Shown here: piece after piece, positions 54,211-64,000 of the stretch
How positions within the stretch are numbered: position 1 is the stretch's first letter
Layout: every line of letters starts with the position of its first letter
NCBI RefSeq assembly: GCF_009833495.1
Contig: NZ_WUWG01000003.1
Span: 744,001 to 808,000 of the forward strand
DNA: 64,000 nt
DNA from: Oceanomicrobium pacificus
Lineage (GTDB): Bacteria; Pseudomonadota; Alphaproteobacteria; Rhodobacterales; Rhodobacteraceae
Direction: 5' to 3'
Program-made: the position numbers and the translations under genes
Notes under the pieces: generated by a model
Seen by the model: only the letters and a program-made list of their open reading frames with translations
Databases searched by the model: none
Told to the model about the DNA's origin: nothing

Positions 54211-54863
54211 CAAATGACCCCGGTGGCTCTGAGATACATGCCCATCACGACGGCCACGATGGCCAGAACGGACATCGACATGAATATCAGGGAGACCGAG
54301 CGGAATCCATTTGCTTCTGCCACACCGGCCGAAATGAACCAGGTGAAGGGGATGAGGCCGATCCAGTAGGGCGGCAGCGCGACCCAAGGCTCCTTCAGGA
54401 CCGGGAAGGACGGCTCGAAAAGCGACATCATCACCGTCACGATGGCGGCCAGCAGCCCGAAGGGGGCAGACACGACTGCACCCCAGAAAAGCCCCGCCCG
54501 CGTGTCCTTCCAGCTGCCCTTGCCGCCGAAGAGCTTGAGCGACAACCAGACCGCGCCGGAGAAGAGATACATGACCGCCGTGCGCACGAAGAGCGCCGCA
54601 ATCAGCCAGAGCCCGATCTCGGCCGGGATCTTGTCCGACGCGCCCTCGGTCGGGGCCACGGCGGTCTTGATCGACCAGCTGAGGAAAAAGACGATGTCGG
54701 ACAGCATCACGTAGAAAAGCAGCCGCGCCTCGCTCGGCTGCTCGGCGATCAGGCGCCGGGTCGAGCGGCGCATATCCTTCCACGCATCCAGCACACGTTC
54801 GGCCAGATTGCTGCGGGACGACTGGTAAACCCCAGTCGTGGTGGAGAATTCTTCTGTACTCAT
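54210..54863 (-). CDS. YIP1-family-like membrane protein B of the suf operon
   Basis: A 217-residue protein with an N-terminal soluble stretch (1-48) ending in the RLIAEQPSEARLLFYVMLSD block, and about four to five membrane segments. The WLSLKLFGGKGSWKDTRAGLFWGAVVSAPFGLL region (about 108-140) carries the family-typical FGGxGxWxxTRxxLFW pattern, also present in protein A. It overlaps protein C by 1 base. A 114-base gap separates it from protein A, the only substantial spacer in the operon. Confidence 0.82.
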   Translation of the reverse strand: MSTEEFSTTTGVYQSSRSNLAERVLDAWKDMRRSTRRLIAEQPSEARLLFYVMLSDIVFFLSWSIKTAVAPTEGASDKIPAEIGLWLIAALFVRTAVMYLFSGAVWLSLKLFGGKGSWKDTRAGLFWGAVVSAPFGLLAAIVTVMMSLFEPSFPVLKEPWVALPPYWIGLIPFTWFISAGVAEANGFRSVSLIFMSMSVLAIVAVVMGMYLRATGVI

Positions 54864-54977
54864 GGCCTCGATCTCGGACTTATCGCTGGTGGGGGGGTAC
54901 TGCCCGCTGACAACTCGGCACGCTGCTCACACACGCGCAAAGGATGCGCGCGAACTTGGACAAGAATAAGGCTAAGT

Positions 54978-55580
54978 TCAGAAAAGCGCGACGAAAACTG
55001 CCGGAATTGCAACAACTGTTGCACAGATGACGGTGGCCACCCGCGCGGTGGATGCAAAGCCTTCCGCCTCGGCCAATGCCGCAGCCCAGGACCAGAGCAG
55101 CACGGCAAGGCTGATCGTGCCGAGGATCGGGGATGCAAGCGCCGCCAGTTCCGGCCGGTAGGCAAACAGCGCCGCAAAGGCCGAGGTCACGAGGACCACC
55201 GGCATGGCAACCACCAGCCCCCAGAAGAGCGCGAGCCGTGCGGAAAAGAAGTTCCCCTGCCCGCCAAAGACCCGCGCCAGCAGGTGTGACAGGGCCGCCA
55301 CCCCGTAAAGGATGAGCGGCAGGAAGAAGAAGAATCCGAAAATCCGGCCTGAAAGAGCGGCCGCAAGCGGGTCATCCGCCTCTGCCGCCAGATCCGCCGT
55401 GCCGCGCAGCCCCGGCAGGGAGGCCACAAACAGAAGCGCGCAGGCCAGCATCAGGAAGAAGAGCGCCCGCTCTTCCCCGAAGCCGCCCTGCATCTGCCGC
55501 CGCATCGCGGGCCGGAACCCGCGATAGGCGTTCAAAATGTCGGCAACCAGACCGGGGCTGCCGCTCTTCCGCTCAGCCAC
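54978..55580 (-). CDS. YIP1-family-like membrane protein A of the suf operon
   Basis: A 200-residue paralogue of protein B. It shares the order soluble start, RRQMQGGFGEERALFFLML, then LLARVFGGQGNFFSARLALFWGLVVAMP, and ends in two hydrophobic helices. The GTG at 55580 is chosen because it lies 8 bases inside the sufD end and gives VAERKSGSPGLVADIL; another GTG at 55613 is possible. It is the first of three such genes between sufD and sufS. The function is unknown. Confidence 0.78.
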   Translation of the reverse strand: MAERKSGSPGLVADILNAYRGFRPAMRRQMQGGFGEERALFFLMLACALLFVASLPGLRGTADLAAEADDPLAAALSGRIFGFFFFLPLILYGVAALSHLLARVFGGQGNFFSARLALFWGLVVAMPVVLVTSAFAALFAYRPELAALASPILGTISLAVLLWSWAAALAEAEGFASTARVATVICATVVAIPAVFVALF

Positions 55581-56861
55581 GCCGCCGGTCGAGCCAGCCG
55601 GCCAGCTGGGCACGGATCACGTCGGCCAGCGCATCATCCTCGATCTCCTGGATCGCCTCATCGACGAAGGCGAGCACGAGCATGTCGGTCGCATCCTCCT
55701 TCGAGATGCCGCGGGAGGTGAGGTAGAAAAGCGAGGTCTCGTCCACCGCGCCGCAGGTCGAGCCATGCGAGCAGACCACATCGTCGGCGTAGATTTCCAG
55801 CTCCGGCTTGGCAAGGAACTGGCTGTCATCGTCGAGGAGCAGTCCCTGGCTGATCTGGTAGCCGTCTGTCTTCTGCGCGTCGGGCTGGACAAGGATCTTG
55901 CCCTGGAACACGCCGGTGGCGCCCGATTTCAGCACCTTCTTGAAGACCTGCCGGCTTTCGCAATTCACCGCGTCATGGGTGATGAAGACCGTGTCGTCAT
56001 GGTGGAAATCGCCCTCGCCGATGCAGGCGCCGGCCACATGGGCCGTGGCATCGTCGCCGGTCAGTTCGATCACGCATTCGTTGCGGGTGAGCGCGCCGTT
56101 CACGGTGAGCGTGAAGCTCTTGAATGCGCTCTCGGCCTCGAGCCGCGCGAACAGGTGCGTGGCGGCAAGCCGCTCGCGGTCCCGGCCCTGAATACGGACA
56201 TGGTTGAACCGGCCCGTGTCGGCAACCTCGACCTCCATCACCTTGTTGAACCGCGCTGCGGCGGCTCCGGTCTCAAGCACGGTCAGTGCCGCGCCCTCCT
56301 CTACCCGGATCACGTGATGGACCGCACAATCGGCGGACGCTGCCGTGTGCCGGTGGTGGAACTGCACAGGGCGGGTCACCTGACCGGTCGCGCGGATCAC
56401 GATCCCGTCCCGCGCCACGGCGCTGTTGAGCGCGGCGAGCGGACGCTCCACCGGCGACTGGCCGGCGGCTTCTAGAACGCCGTAGACGTCGCGCGCCCAG
56501 TGGATATCCGCAGCCTGTGCCGTGGCGAGCGTCTCGATCTCCAGCCCGTCAAGCGCCAGCGCGTCGGACGCATCCGCGTCGAACCGGCCATCCACGAAGA
56601 CAAGCCGAAGCGGCGTGGCCTCTGCGAACACATCCGCGGTTTCATCCGGCATCGCGGCCACATCGGCCGCAGCCGCGGCGGTCAGCGGCGCGGGGTTGGT
56701 GAACTTCCAATATTCGTCACGACGGCCCGGCAGGCCCATGCCGGCCAGACGCGACAGGGCCGCGCTGCGGGCCTCCGCCGCCCAGCCGCCATCGGTGCCG
56801 TCGCGCGACAGCCGGTCGACCAGTGCTGCGACCGGATCATCCTTTTCCAGTGCCAGCCCCA

Positions 56862-56862
<1 letters not shown>
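55573..56862 (-). CDS. sufD: Fe-S cluster assembly protein SufD
   Basis: SufD joins SufB and SufC2 in the scaffold that builds iron-sulfur clusters and may help iron entry. The start at 56862 gives 429 residues: a variable N-terminal part with LPGRRDEYWKFTNPAPL (about 44-60) and the C-terminal parallel beta-helix with QKTDGYQISQGLLLDDDSQFLAKPELEIYADDVVCSHGSTCGAVDE (split, about 322-372), which holds the conserved His. The start overlaps the sufC stop by 1 base; the end overlaps YIP1-like gene A by 8. Confidence 0.95.
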
Positions 56863-57617
<755 letters not shown>

Positions 57618-57641
57618 GTTTCTATTCCCAAATCAGGCGTG

Positions 57642-59168
57642 TCAGCCCACCGAGCCTTCCAGCGAGATGGCGACGAGTTTCTGTGCTTCCATGGCGAATT
57701 CCATCGGCAGGGCCTGGAGCACGTCCTTGCAGAAGCCGTTGACCACGAGCGCGACGGCCTCTTCCTCGTCCATGCCGCGCTGGCGGCAATAGAAGAGCTG
57801 GTCATCATCGACCTTGGAGGTTGTCGCCTCATGCTCGACCCGGCTCGAATTGTTCTTGCATTCGATATAGGGCACCGTGTGCGCGCCGCATTTATCCCCG
57901 ATGAGCAGGCTGTCGCACTGGGTGTAGTTGCGGCTGTTCTTGGCCTTCGGGTGCATCGAGACGAGGCCGCGATAGGTGTTCTGCGCCTTGCCCGCGCTGA
58001 TCCCCTTGGACACGATCCGCGACCGCGTGTTCTTGCCCAGATGGACCATCTTGGTGCCGGTATCGGCCTGCTGCATGTTGTTGGCGATGGCGATCGAGTA
58101 GAACTCGCCCTGGCTTTCCTCGCCCCGCAGGATGCAGCTGGGATATTTCCACGTCACGGCAGACCCGGTTTCCACCTGCGTCCACATGACCTTCGAGCGG
58201 TCGCCGCGGCAGTCGGCCCGCTTGGTGACGAAATTGTAGATCCCGCCCTTGCCGTTCTCGTCGCCCGGATACCAGTTCTGGACGGTGGAATATTTGATCT
58301 CCGCATCTTCGAGCGCGACCAGTTCCACGACCGCGGCATGCAGCTGGTTCGTGTCGCGCATCGGCGCGGTGCAGCCCTCCAGATAGGAGACATAGGAACC
58401 CTTGTCGGCGATGATCAGCGTGCGCTCGAACTGGCCGGTATTCTCTGCATTGATGCGGAAATAGGTGGACAGTTCCATCGGGCAGCGGACGCCGGGCGGC
58501 ACATAGACGAATGACCCGTCGGAAAAGACCGCGCTGTTGAGCGTGGCGTAGAAATTGTCCGACACGGGGACGACCGTGCCGAGATATTTTTTCACCAGTT
58601 CGGGATGCTCGCGCACGGCTTCCGAAATGGAGCAGAAAATCACGCCGGCCTTGGCCAGTTCTTCCTTGAAGGTGGTGCCCACGGACACGCTGTCGAAAAC
58701 CGCATCGACAGCCACCTTGCGGCCCTCGGCTGCAGCATCGCCCGCGCCCTCGACACCGGCAAGGATCATCTGTTCCTTCAGCGGGATGCCGAGTTTTTCG
58801 TAAGTTGCCAGCAGTTCGGGATCGACCTCGTCAAGCGACTTGGGCTTTTCCTTTGCCATGCTCGCCGGCTGGGCATAGTAATACTGGTCCTGAAAATCGA
58901 TCTTCGGGTAATGGACCATCGCCCATTCGGGCTCCTGCATCTGCGTCCAGCGGCGATAGGCACCAAGACGCCATTCGGTCATCCAGTCCGGCTCGCCGTT
59001 CTTTTCGCTGATCAGACGGACGATATCCTCGTTCAGCCCTTTCGGGGCATATTCCATCTCGATCTCGGTCTCGAACCCGTATTTGTAGCGCTCGCCGACC
59101 GAGCGCACGGCATCGACTGTTTCCTGATCGACGCCGTCCTTGACCTGAAGTTTCTCCATCGCGGTCAT
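57642..59168 (-). CDS. sufB: Fe-S cluster assembly protein SufB
   Basis: SufB is the main scaffold on which the cluster forms with sulfur from SufS. The 508-residue length is typical of alphaproteobacteria. Blocks include [15 protein letters not shown] (about 61-75), the [21 protein letters not shown] stretch (split), [12 protein letters not shown], and the C-terminal region with the conserved Cys of [20 protein letters not shown] second Met at residue 4 is an alternative start. It follows nifS after 12 bases. Confidence 0.96.
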   Translation of the reverse strand: MTAMEKLQVKDGVDQETVDAVRSVGERYKYGFETEIEMEYAPKGLNEDIVRLISEKNGEPDWMTEWRLGAYRRWTQMQEPEWAMVHYPKIDFQDQYYYAQPASMAKEKPKSLDEVDPELLATYEKLGIPLKEQMILAGVEGAGDAAAEGRKVAVDAVFDSVSVGTTFKEELAKAGVIFCSISEAVREHPELVKKYLGTVVPVSDNFYATLNSAVFSDGSFVYVPPGVRCPMELSTYFRINAENTGQFERTLIIADKGSYVSYLEGCTAPMRDTNQLHAAVVELVALEDAEIKYSTVQNWYPGDENGKGGIYNFVTKRADCRGDRSKVMWTQVETGSAVTWKYPSCILRGEESQGEFYSIAIANNMQQADTGTKMVHLGKNTRSRIVSKGISAGKAQNTYRGLVSMHPKAKNSRNYTQCDSLLIGDKCGAHTVPYIECKNNSSRVEHEATTSKVDDDQLFYCRQRGMDEEEAVALVVNGFCKDVLQALPMEFAMEAQKLVAISLEGSVG

Positions 59169-59180
59169 CCGCCCTTCCTT

Positions 59181-60230
59181 TCAAGCGCTTCGTTTGCGGA
59201 AGCGTGTGTAATGTTCAATCCAGGTGGAGGCGAAGCCGTCCACCTCGGCATCCGTGGTTGCGGTCCCCATCGATACGCGGATCGCACCGCCGGAGATCAG
59301 TTTGTCAAAGCCCATCGCGGCAAGGACGCGGCTCTCCCGGACCTTGCCCGAGGAACAGGCCGAACCGGCCGAAATCGCATAGCCCGCAAGGTCCATCTGC
59401 ATGACCTGCGTCTCGCCCTTCCAGCCCGGAACCGCGAGGCAGCTCGTGTTGGGCAGGCGTGGCGCATCGAGCCCCGGGATCACGAGGTCGGACGCGGCAT
59501 CGAGCAGGTGCGCTTCCATCCTGTCGCGACGCTCTGCGACCGCTTCCCATGCGCCGCTCTCGAGCTCTGCCACAGCCGCCTTCAGGGCCGCGGCAAATCC
59601 GGCAATTCCGATCACATTCTCCGTGCCCGACCGGCGGCCCTGTTCCTGACCGCCGCCCCGCAGGGTCGCCGCGACATCGCGCCCCTGCCGCAGCACCAAT
59701 GCGCCTATACCTTTCGGCCCGCCGAACTTGTGCGCTGACACGGCTGCCATCTCGGCCCCCGACCAGGCAAAGGCAAAGGGCAGTTTCCCGATCGCCTGCA
59801 CCGCATCGCAGAAGAAAAGCCCTTCAGGCAGGTCCTGCAGGATGCCGGTCTCGCTGTTGGCGCGTTGCACTGCGCTTGAAGCGGGGTCGTCGACGGTGAC
59901 CTGTCCGTTCCCGTCGACGGCCAGATCGGCTGTGACCCAGGCCGCCACCGCATCATGTTCCACCGCGCCGGCATGGATATCCCTGTCATGCAGGGCCAGT
60001 GCGGCGGCCTCCGTCGCGCCGGAGGTAAAGACAATATCTGCGCCCGACGCCCCGAGCGCTTCGGCAATCTCGGCCCGCGACCGCTCCACCAGCGCGCGGG
60101 CGGCGCGACCCGCGGCATGGACGCTCGACGGATTGCCCACGATGTCGCAGGCCGCAATCATCGCGTCACGGGCTTCCGCGCGCAGCGGCGCCGTGGCGTT
60201 CCAGTCCAGATAGGCGTGTCGGGCGGTCAC
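59181..60230 (-). CDS. cysteine desulfurase, NifS/IscS-like (short form)
   Basis: A second PLP cysteine desulfurase in the same operon as sufS, belonging to group I. The 349-residue protein has YLDWNATAPLRAEARDAM (7-24), FTSGATEAAALAL, the PLP Lys168 in SAHKFGGPKGIG and Cys292 in ISAGSACSSGKV. At 349 residues it is shorter than IscS (about 400). In Rhodobacterales this gene regularly sits between the Rrf2 regulator and sufB. It could supply sulfur for tRNA thiolation or for early cluster assembly. It overlaps iscR by 4 bases. Confidence 0.92.
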   Translation of the reverse strand: MTARHAYLDWNATAPLRAEARDAMIAACDIVGNPSSVHAAGRAARALVERSRAEIAEALGASGADIVFTSGATEAAALALHDRDIHAGAVEHDAVAAWVTADLAVDGNGQVTVDDPASSAVQRANSETGILQDLPEGLFFCDAVQAIGKLPFAFAWSGAEMAAVSAHKFGGPKGIGALVLRQGRDVAATLRGGGQEQGRRSGTENVIGIAGFAAALKAAVAELESGAWEAVAERRDRMEAHLLDAASDLVIPGLDAPRLPNTSCLAVPGWKGETQVMQMDLAGYAISAGSACSSGKVRESRVLAAMGFDKLISGGAIRVSMGTATTDAEVDGFASTWIEHYTRFRKRSA

Positions 60231-60694
60231 GCGCCCTCCTCGTCGACAAGCTCGATAAAGGCCGGCACCGCCGGACAGGGGGCGAGCTGGTCGGCGGTGA
60301 TGTCACTCAGCCGGGTCTGGTGCAGAAAGACGTAGACATGGGCCGAAAGCTGTTCCCAAAGCCGGTCGGTCAGCCCCTGCGCTTCGGTGCCCGAACGCGC
60401 GCCCGAGGCCCCTGCCCCGCGGCTCAGCGCATCCATCGTCTCGTCCACGGCGCCGAGGATTTCGGACACGCGGATCCGGTCCACCGGACGGGCCAGCCGG
60501 TAGCCGCCGCCCGGGCCGCGCACGCTGTCCACGATCCCCGCCCGGCGCAGCTTCACGAACAGCTGTTCGAGATAGGCCAGCGAGATGTCCTGCCGCTCGG
60601 AGATTTCCGACAGCGACACAAGACGGTCCTCGCCCTCACGCGCCAGATCGGTCAGCGCGATCATCGCATAGCGGCCTTTGGTGCTCAGCTTCAT
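60227..60694 (-). CDS. iscR: Rrf2-family regulator, IscR-like
   Basis: IscR-type regulators sense Fe-S status and control isc/suf genes. The 155 residues open MKLSTKGRYAMIALTDLA with the winged-helix DNA-binding domain (1-75), including LAYLEQLFVKLRRAGIVDSVRGPGGGYRL (split, about 39-67). Unlike E. coli IscR, which has three cysteines near 92-104, only Cys140 is present, in LAPCPAVPAFI. As I recall, an atypical, cysteine-poor cluster coordination was reported for Rhodobacter IscR. It heads the nifS-sufBCD-sufS operon and overlaps nifS by 4 bases. Confidence 0.9.
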   Translation of the reverse strand: MKLSTKGRYAMIALTDLAREGEDRLVSLSEISERQDISLAYLEQLFVKLRRAGIVDSVRGPGGGYRLARPVDRIRVSEILGAVDETMDALSRGAGASGARSGTEAQGLTDRLWEQLSAHVYVFLHQTRLSDITADQLAPCPAVPAFIELVDEEGA

Positions 60695-60777
60695 CCGGAA
60701 ATCCCGACGGTCGGAGTTGACGCAAGCAGGAACAATGCTTACTCACATTTCAGCCCGGAGCAGGTCTGCCCCGGAAA

Positions 60778-60814
60778 TTAGAATTGTTCTAGATTGTCCG
60801 ACCGATTCCGTCAA
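60778..60814 (-). promoter_or_regulatory. iscR-suf promoter with Irr-type (ICE) palindrome
   Basis: On the minus strand TTGACG (60809-60814) and TAGAAC (60786-60791) are 17 bases apart. The -10 is covered by the palindrome TTAGAA-TTG-TTCTAG (plus 60778-60792), close to the iron control element TTTAGAA-N3-TTCTAAA bound by Irr in alphaproteobacteria. Downstream in the leader is a second dyad, AAGCA-N7-TGCTT (60724-60740). Control by Irr, IscR or both fits an iron-regulated suf operon. Confidence 0.65.
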
Positions 60815-60854
60815 GCATTGGTCCGACACTCCCGCGCGTTGGAGCAGCACATAT

Positions 60855-61505
60855 ATGCCCGAGGTCATTTTTCCCGGACCTGAAGGTCGGCTCGAAGGCC
60901 GCTACCACCCCCAGAAAGCCAAGGACGCGCCGATCGCGATCATCCTGCACCCGCACCCGCAGTTCGGCGGCACGATGAACAACAAGGTCGTCTACAACCT
61001 GCATTACGCTTTCCTGAACATGGGCTTCACCTGCCTTCGGTTCAATTTCCGCGGTGTCGGGCGCAGCCAGGGCGAATATGATCAGGGCGTGGGCGAATTG
61101 AGCGATGCCGCCGCGGCGCTCGACTATCTGCAGGCGCTCAACCCCAATGCGAAACATTGCTGGGTTGCGGGCTTCTCCTTCGGCGCGTGGATCGGCATGC
61201 AGCTTCTGATGCGCAGGCCGGAAATCGCCGGGTTCATCTCGGTCGCGCCGCCGGCCAACATGTATGATTTCAGCTTCCTTGCGCCCTGCCCGTCCTCGGG
61301 CCTCATCATCAACGGATCGGCTGACAAGGTCGTGCCGCCGTCCGATGTGACCGGACTGACGGAAAAACTGCAACAGCAGAAGGGCATCACCATCACCCAT
61401 GAAGTGGTGGACGGTGCCGGCCATTTCTTCGATCCCGGCATGGACGAGATGATCTCGACCGTCGATGGCTATGTCCGCCGCCGGATGACCGAAACCACCC
61501 GTTAA
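60855..61505 (+). CDS. alpha/beta hydrolase (dienelactone hydrolase-like)
   Basis: A 216-residue cytoplasmic hydrolase found widely in alphaproteobacteria. It begins MPEVIFPGPEGRLEGRY and has ILHPHPQFGGTMNNKVVYNL (oxyanion side, about 32-51). The nucleophile elbow is GFSFGAW with an intact Ser (about 101-107), the acid is in NGSADKVVPP and the His in GAGHFFD. The substrate is unknown. The start at 60855 has GGAG 10 bases upstream. It is divergent from iscR, sharing a 160-base regulatory region, so it may respond to the same signal. Confidence 0.85.
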   Translation: MPEVIFPGPEGRLEGRYHPQKAKDAPIAIILHPHPQFGGTMNNKVVYNLHYAFLNMGFTCLRFNFRGVGRSQGEYDQGVGELSDAAAALDYLQALNPNAKHCWVAGFSFGAWIGMQLLMRRPEIAGFISVAPPANMYDFSFLAPCPSSGLIINGSADKVVPPSDVTGLTEKLQQQKGITITHEVVDGAGHFFDPGMDEMISTVDGYVRRRMTETTR

Positions 61506-61521
61506 TTCCGCCGGCCGGCGC

Positions 61522-62631
61522 TCAGCCGGCCGCCACCGCGTCGGGCAGCGACAACCGACCGCCCGTCACGGGCCGGTCCACGCCGGTCGTGCCCGGGGCC
61601 GACAGCGGCAGACCGCGCTCGGTCCGCGCAGCCAGATAGGCGAAGGCTTGCGCTTCCAGCATGTCGCCGTCGAGCCCGAGCCGTTCCACCGGCCCGACAG
61701 GGGCTGCCAGCGCGGCGGACAGGCGGGCCATCATATGGCCGTTGCGCCGCCCGCCGCCGCAGATGAACCAGCCTTCGACCGGTTTCGGGAAATGCGCTTC
61801 CGCCGCTGCGATCCCGGCCACCGTCATGGCCGAAAGCGTGGCGGCGGCATCGGCTGTGCTTGCGCCGTCAACCCATGCCGAAACCATATCAAAATCATTC
61901 CTATCCAATGACTTGGGCGGATTTTTTAAGAAGTAAGGCAAGCCGAGATACCGTGCCACCGCGCCCGCATCCGCCTGCCCCGCCGCCGCCGTCGCGCCAT
62001 CCGCATCATAGGCCGCGCCGGTCCGCGCCAGCATCAGATCGTTCAGAAGCGCATTGCCAGGTCCGGTGTCGAAGGCCAGAAGCGCCTGTGCGGCGGCCGG
62101 GTCTTCCACGGCCGGATCGACCCATGTCACATTGGCGACCCCGCCGATATTGACGAAGGCAACGGGCGCGGAACAACCGGCCCACCGCGCGCAGGCGTGA
62201 TGGAAGAAGGGTGCGAGCGGCGCGCCCTGCCCGCCGGCGTCCATATCGGCGCTCCGGAAGTCCCAGGCCACGCGGCAGCCGCTGTCGCTTGCCAGTCGCG
62301 CGCCATCGCCGATCTGGAAGGTGCGGCCCGTGTCCGGATCATGGCTCAGTGTCTGGCCGTGAAAGCCGACCAGTTGACCGCTCCGCGCCCCGATCGCCTG
62401 CAGGGCGTCGAGATGCCGTGCCCGCACCCGCGCCTCGATCTCGGCCAGCAGGTTCGACTGGGGATCGGGCCATTGCCCGAACCCCGAAGCGATGAGCGCC
62501 CGGTCATCAGGGTCCAGATCAAGGGTCAGATGGGACCCGAATCCGCCGATCCGCTCGCCATCCGTGTCGAGCAGCGCCACATCTACCGCGTCGAGCGAGG
62601 TTCCGCTCATCATGCCGATCACGGTCTGCAT
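61522..62631 (-). CDS. anmK: anhydro-N-acetylmuramic acid kinase
   Basis: AnmK phosphorylates and opens 1,6-anhydro-MurNAc released from peptidoglycan turnover. The start at 62631 gives 369 residues: [12 protein letters not shown] (6-17) for [13 protein letters not shown] in the middle, [23 protein letters not shown], and the conserved [17 protein letters not shown] patch at 61872-61938, coding for that last block, is AT-rich with codons rare in this genome. An ATG at 62649 is an alternative start. It is divergent from tyrS. Confidence 0.95.
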   Translation of the reverse strand: MQTVIGMMSGTSLDAVDVALLDTDGERIGGFGSHLTLDLDPDDRALIASGFGQWPDPQSNLLAEIEARVRARHLDALQAIGARSGQLVGFHGQTLSHDPDTGRTFQIGDGARLASDSGCRVAWDFRSADMDAGGQGAPLAPFFHHACARWAGCSAPVAFVNIGGVANVTWVDPAVEDPAAAQALLAFDTGPGNALLNDLMLARTGAAYDADGATAAAGQADAGAVARYLGLPYFLKNPPKSLDRNDFDMVSAWVDGASTADAAATLSAMTVAGIAAAEAHFPKPVEGWFICGGGRRNGHMMARLSAALAAPVGPVERLGLDGDMLEAQAFAYLAARTERGLPLSAPGTTGVDRPVTGGRLSLPDAVAAG

Positions 62632-62716
62632 GCCAATTCCTGCGCCCATGCCCCTTCCCTTCGCTGCTGAGCAAGCTATACATCGCGCCATTGCAACATC
62701 CAATGGACCGCACGCG

Positions 62717-63964
62717 ATGACCTACACGCCCAAGAGCGAATTTCTGCACCAGATGCAGACCCGCGGCTTCATGCAGGACTGTACCGACCTGCAAGGCCTC
62801 GACGACGCCCTCATCGAAGGTGTGGTTCCGGGCTATATCGGCTTCGACGCGACGGCAGACAGCCTTCACGTCGGCTCGATGATTCAGATCATGATGCTGC
62901 GCTGGCTGCAGAAGACCGGCCACAAGCCGGTCGTGCTGATGGGCGGCGGCACCTCCAAGATCGGCGACCCGTCAGGCAAGGACGAGGCGCGGCAGCTGCT
63001 GACCAACGACCAGATCGGCGAGAATATCAAGGGCATCCGCAAGGTGTTCGACCGGTTCCTGACCTTTGGCGACGGCCCGTCGGATGCGCTGCAGGCCAAC
63101 AATGCCGACTGGCTCGACACGCTGAACTATATCGAGTTCCTGCGCGACTATGGCCGGCATTTCACCATCAACCGGATGCTGACCTTCGACAGCGTACGGC
63201 TGCGGCTCGACCGCGAACAGCCTCTGACATTCCTCGAATTCAACTACATGCTCCTGCAAGCCTATGATTTCATGGAGATGAACCGCCGCTGGGGCGTCGG
63301 GCTGCAGATGGGCGGCTCGGACCAGTGGGGCAATATCGTCAATGGCGTCGACCTGACCCGGCGGATCAACCGCAACACGGTTTTCGGCCTGACGACGCCG
63401 CTGCTGACAAAGTCGGACGGGTCCAAGATGGGCAAATCGGCCAATGGCGCGATCTGGCTCAACGAAGAGCGTCTGTCGAGCTACGAGTTCTGGCAGTTCT
63501 GGCGCAACACGTCGGATGCGGACACGGGCAAGTTCCTGCGGCTCTTCACGGAACTGCCGGTCGATGAATGCAACCGTCTGGGCGCGCTTCAGGGGTCGGA
63601 AATAAACGAGGCGAAGATCATCCTCGCCAACGAAGTCACCGGTCTCGCCCGCGGTCCGGAAGCGGCGCAGGCCGCCGAGGCGACGGCCCGCGAAGTGTTC
63701 GAGAAAGGCGGCATCGGGGACGATCTGCCGACCGTCGCGATCCCGGCGGCCGACCTGTCGGAGGCCGGGATCTCGGTCGTGCAGCTCTTCGTGCGCGCGG
63801 GCCTTGCCAGTTCGGGCAAGGAGGCGAAACGCCTGATCGCCGAAGGCGGCGCGCGCATCGACGACGCACCGGTCACCGATGCGGGCCAGATGATCGGACT
63901 GTCGGATGCGCCGCTGAAACTGTCGGCCGGCAAGAAGCGCCACGCATTGGTGCAGCGCGGCTGA
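62717..63964 (+). CDS. tyrS: tyrosyl-tRNA synthetase
   Basis: TyrS charges tRNA-Tyr. The 415-residue class I synthetase has [17 protein letters not shown] (about 42-58, HIGH-type loop), [14 protein letters not shown] (about 200-213) with tyrosine-binding residues, and the KMSKS-type loop [12 protein letters not shown]. An S4 RNA-binding domain covers about 350-412 ([27 protein letters not shown] region). The ATG at 62717 gives the conserved front; upstream in-frame sequence overlaps anmK on the other strand. Its stop lies 36 bases from the right edge; nothing further can be called. Confidence 0.96.
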   Translation: MTYTPKSEFLHQMQTRGFMQDCTDLQGLDDALIEGVVPGYIGFDATADSLHVGSMIQIMMLRWLQKTGHKPVVLMGGGTSKIGDPSGKDEARQLLTNDQIGENIKGIRKVFDRFLTFGDGPSDALQANNADWLDTLNYIEFLRDYGRHFTINRMLTFDSVRLRLDREQPLTFLEFNYMLLQAYDFMEMNRRWGVGLQMGGSDQWGNIVNGVDLTRRINRNTVFGLTTPLLTKSDGSKMGKSANGAIWLNEERLSSYEFWQFWRNTSDADTGKFLRLFTELPVDECNRLGALQGSEINEAKIILANEVTGLARGPEAAQAAEATAREVFEKGGIGDDLPTVAIPAADLSEAGISVVQLFVRAGLASSGKEAKRLIAEGGARIDDAPVTDAGQMIGLSDAPLKLSAGKKRHALVQRG

Positions 63965-64000
63965 GCGGTCACTCCCCGAGCATCCAGGTGCCATCGGGGT

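Overview
The window is GC-rich, densely coded bacterial chromosome. Gene content and order point to an alphaproteobacterium of the Rhodobacterales (Rhodobacter/Roseobacter relatives). The evidence is the trpE, trpGDC-moaC-moeA-lexA and comEC/gltX/gltA neighbourhoods, an Rrf2-NifS-SufBCD-SufS operon, a GAAC-N7-GAAC SOS box, an LpxI-type lipid A pathway and a Hint-domain protein. The species cannot be named. I see no rRNA, tRNA, CRISPR array, insertion sequence, integrase or prophage gene; this looks like core genome.

Layout. 1-8.7 kb: the end of a PpiD-like chaperone, trpE, a divergent-deacetylase-like envelope protein on the other strand, then a tightly overlapping trpG-trpD-trpC-moaC-moeA run followed by lexA with its own SOS-controlled promoter. 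8.65-14.2 kb: comEC (minus), then gltX, gltA and a YbaK-like deacylase (plus). 14.2-28.5 kb: a long minus-strand run that reads rpsB-tsf-(VOC)-pyrH-frr-uppS-cdsA-dxr-rseP-bamA-ompH-fabZ-lpxA-lpxI-lpxB. It covers translation factors, the nucleotide and lipid precursors of the envelope, outer-membrane protein assembly and lipid A synthesis. lpxD is not in its common place between ompH and fabZ.

28.6-36 kb: psuK-psuG (pseudouridine breakdown), a DUF502 membrane protein, a LysE-type exporter, a solitary YejA-like peptide-binding protein, an intergenic region with a probable small RNA, 3-hydroxybutyrate dehydrogenase, a degenerate LMW-phosphatase/ArsC-like protein and a GFA-type zinc protein. 36-52.4 kb: an XRE-cupin regulator, an acyl-CoA synthetase with a DsbA-family protein, a Hint-domain protein, a membrane protein plus mfd, hemB, a glycosyltransferase, a SYLF lipoprotein, two hydrolase-type proteins, rpe and a beta-hydroxyacid dehydrogenase. 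52.4-60.8 kb: the minus-strand iron-sulfur operon iscR-nifS-sufB-sufC-sufD-(three YIP1-like membrane proteins)-sufS. 60.8-64 kb: an alpha/beta hydrolase, anmK and tyrS.

No large undescribed system is evident. The items most worth following are: a candidate orphan sRNA at about 33.88-33.96 kb; a perfect 10-bp inverted repeat between rpsB and psuK; an Irr-type (ICE) palindrome over the -10 of the iscR-suf promoter; three YIP1-like membrane proteins embedded in the suf operon; two short AT-rich, rare-codon patches inside otherwise GC-rich genes; and several enzyme-family proteins missing catalytic residues.
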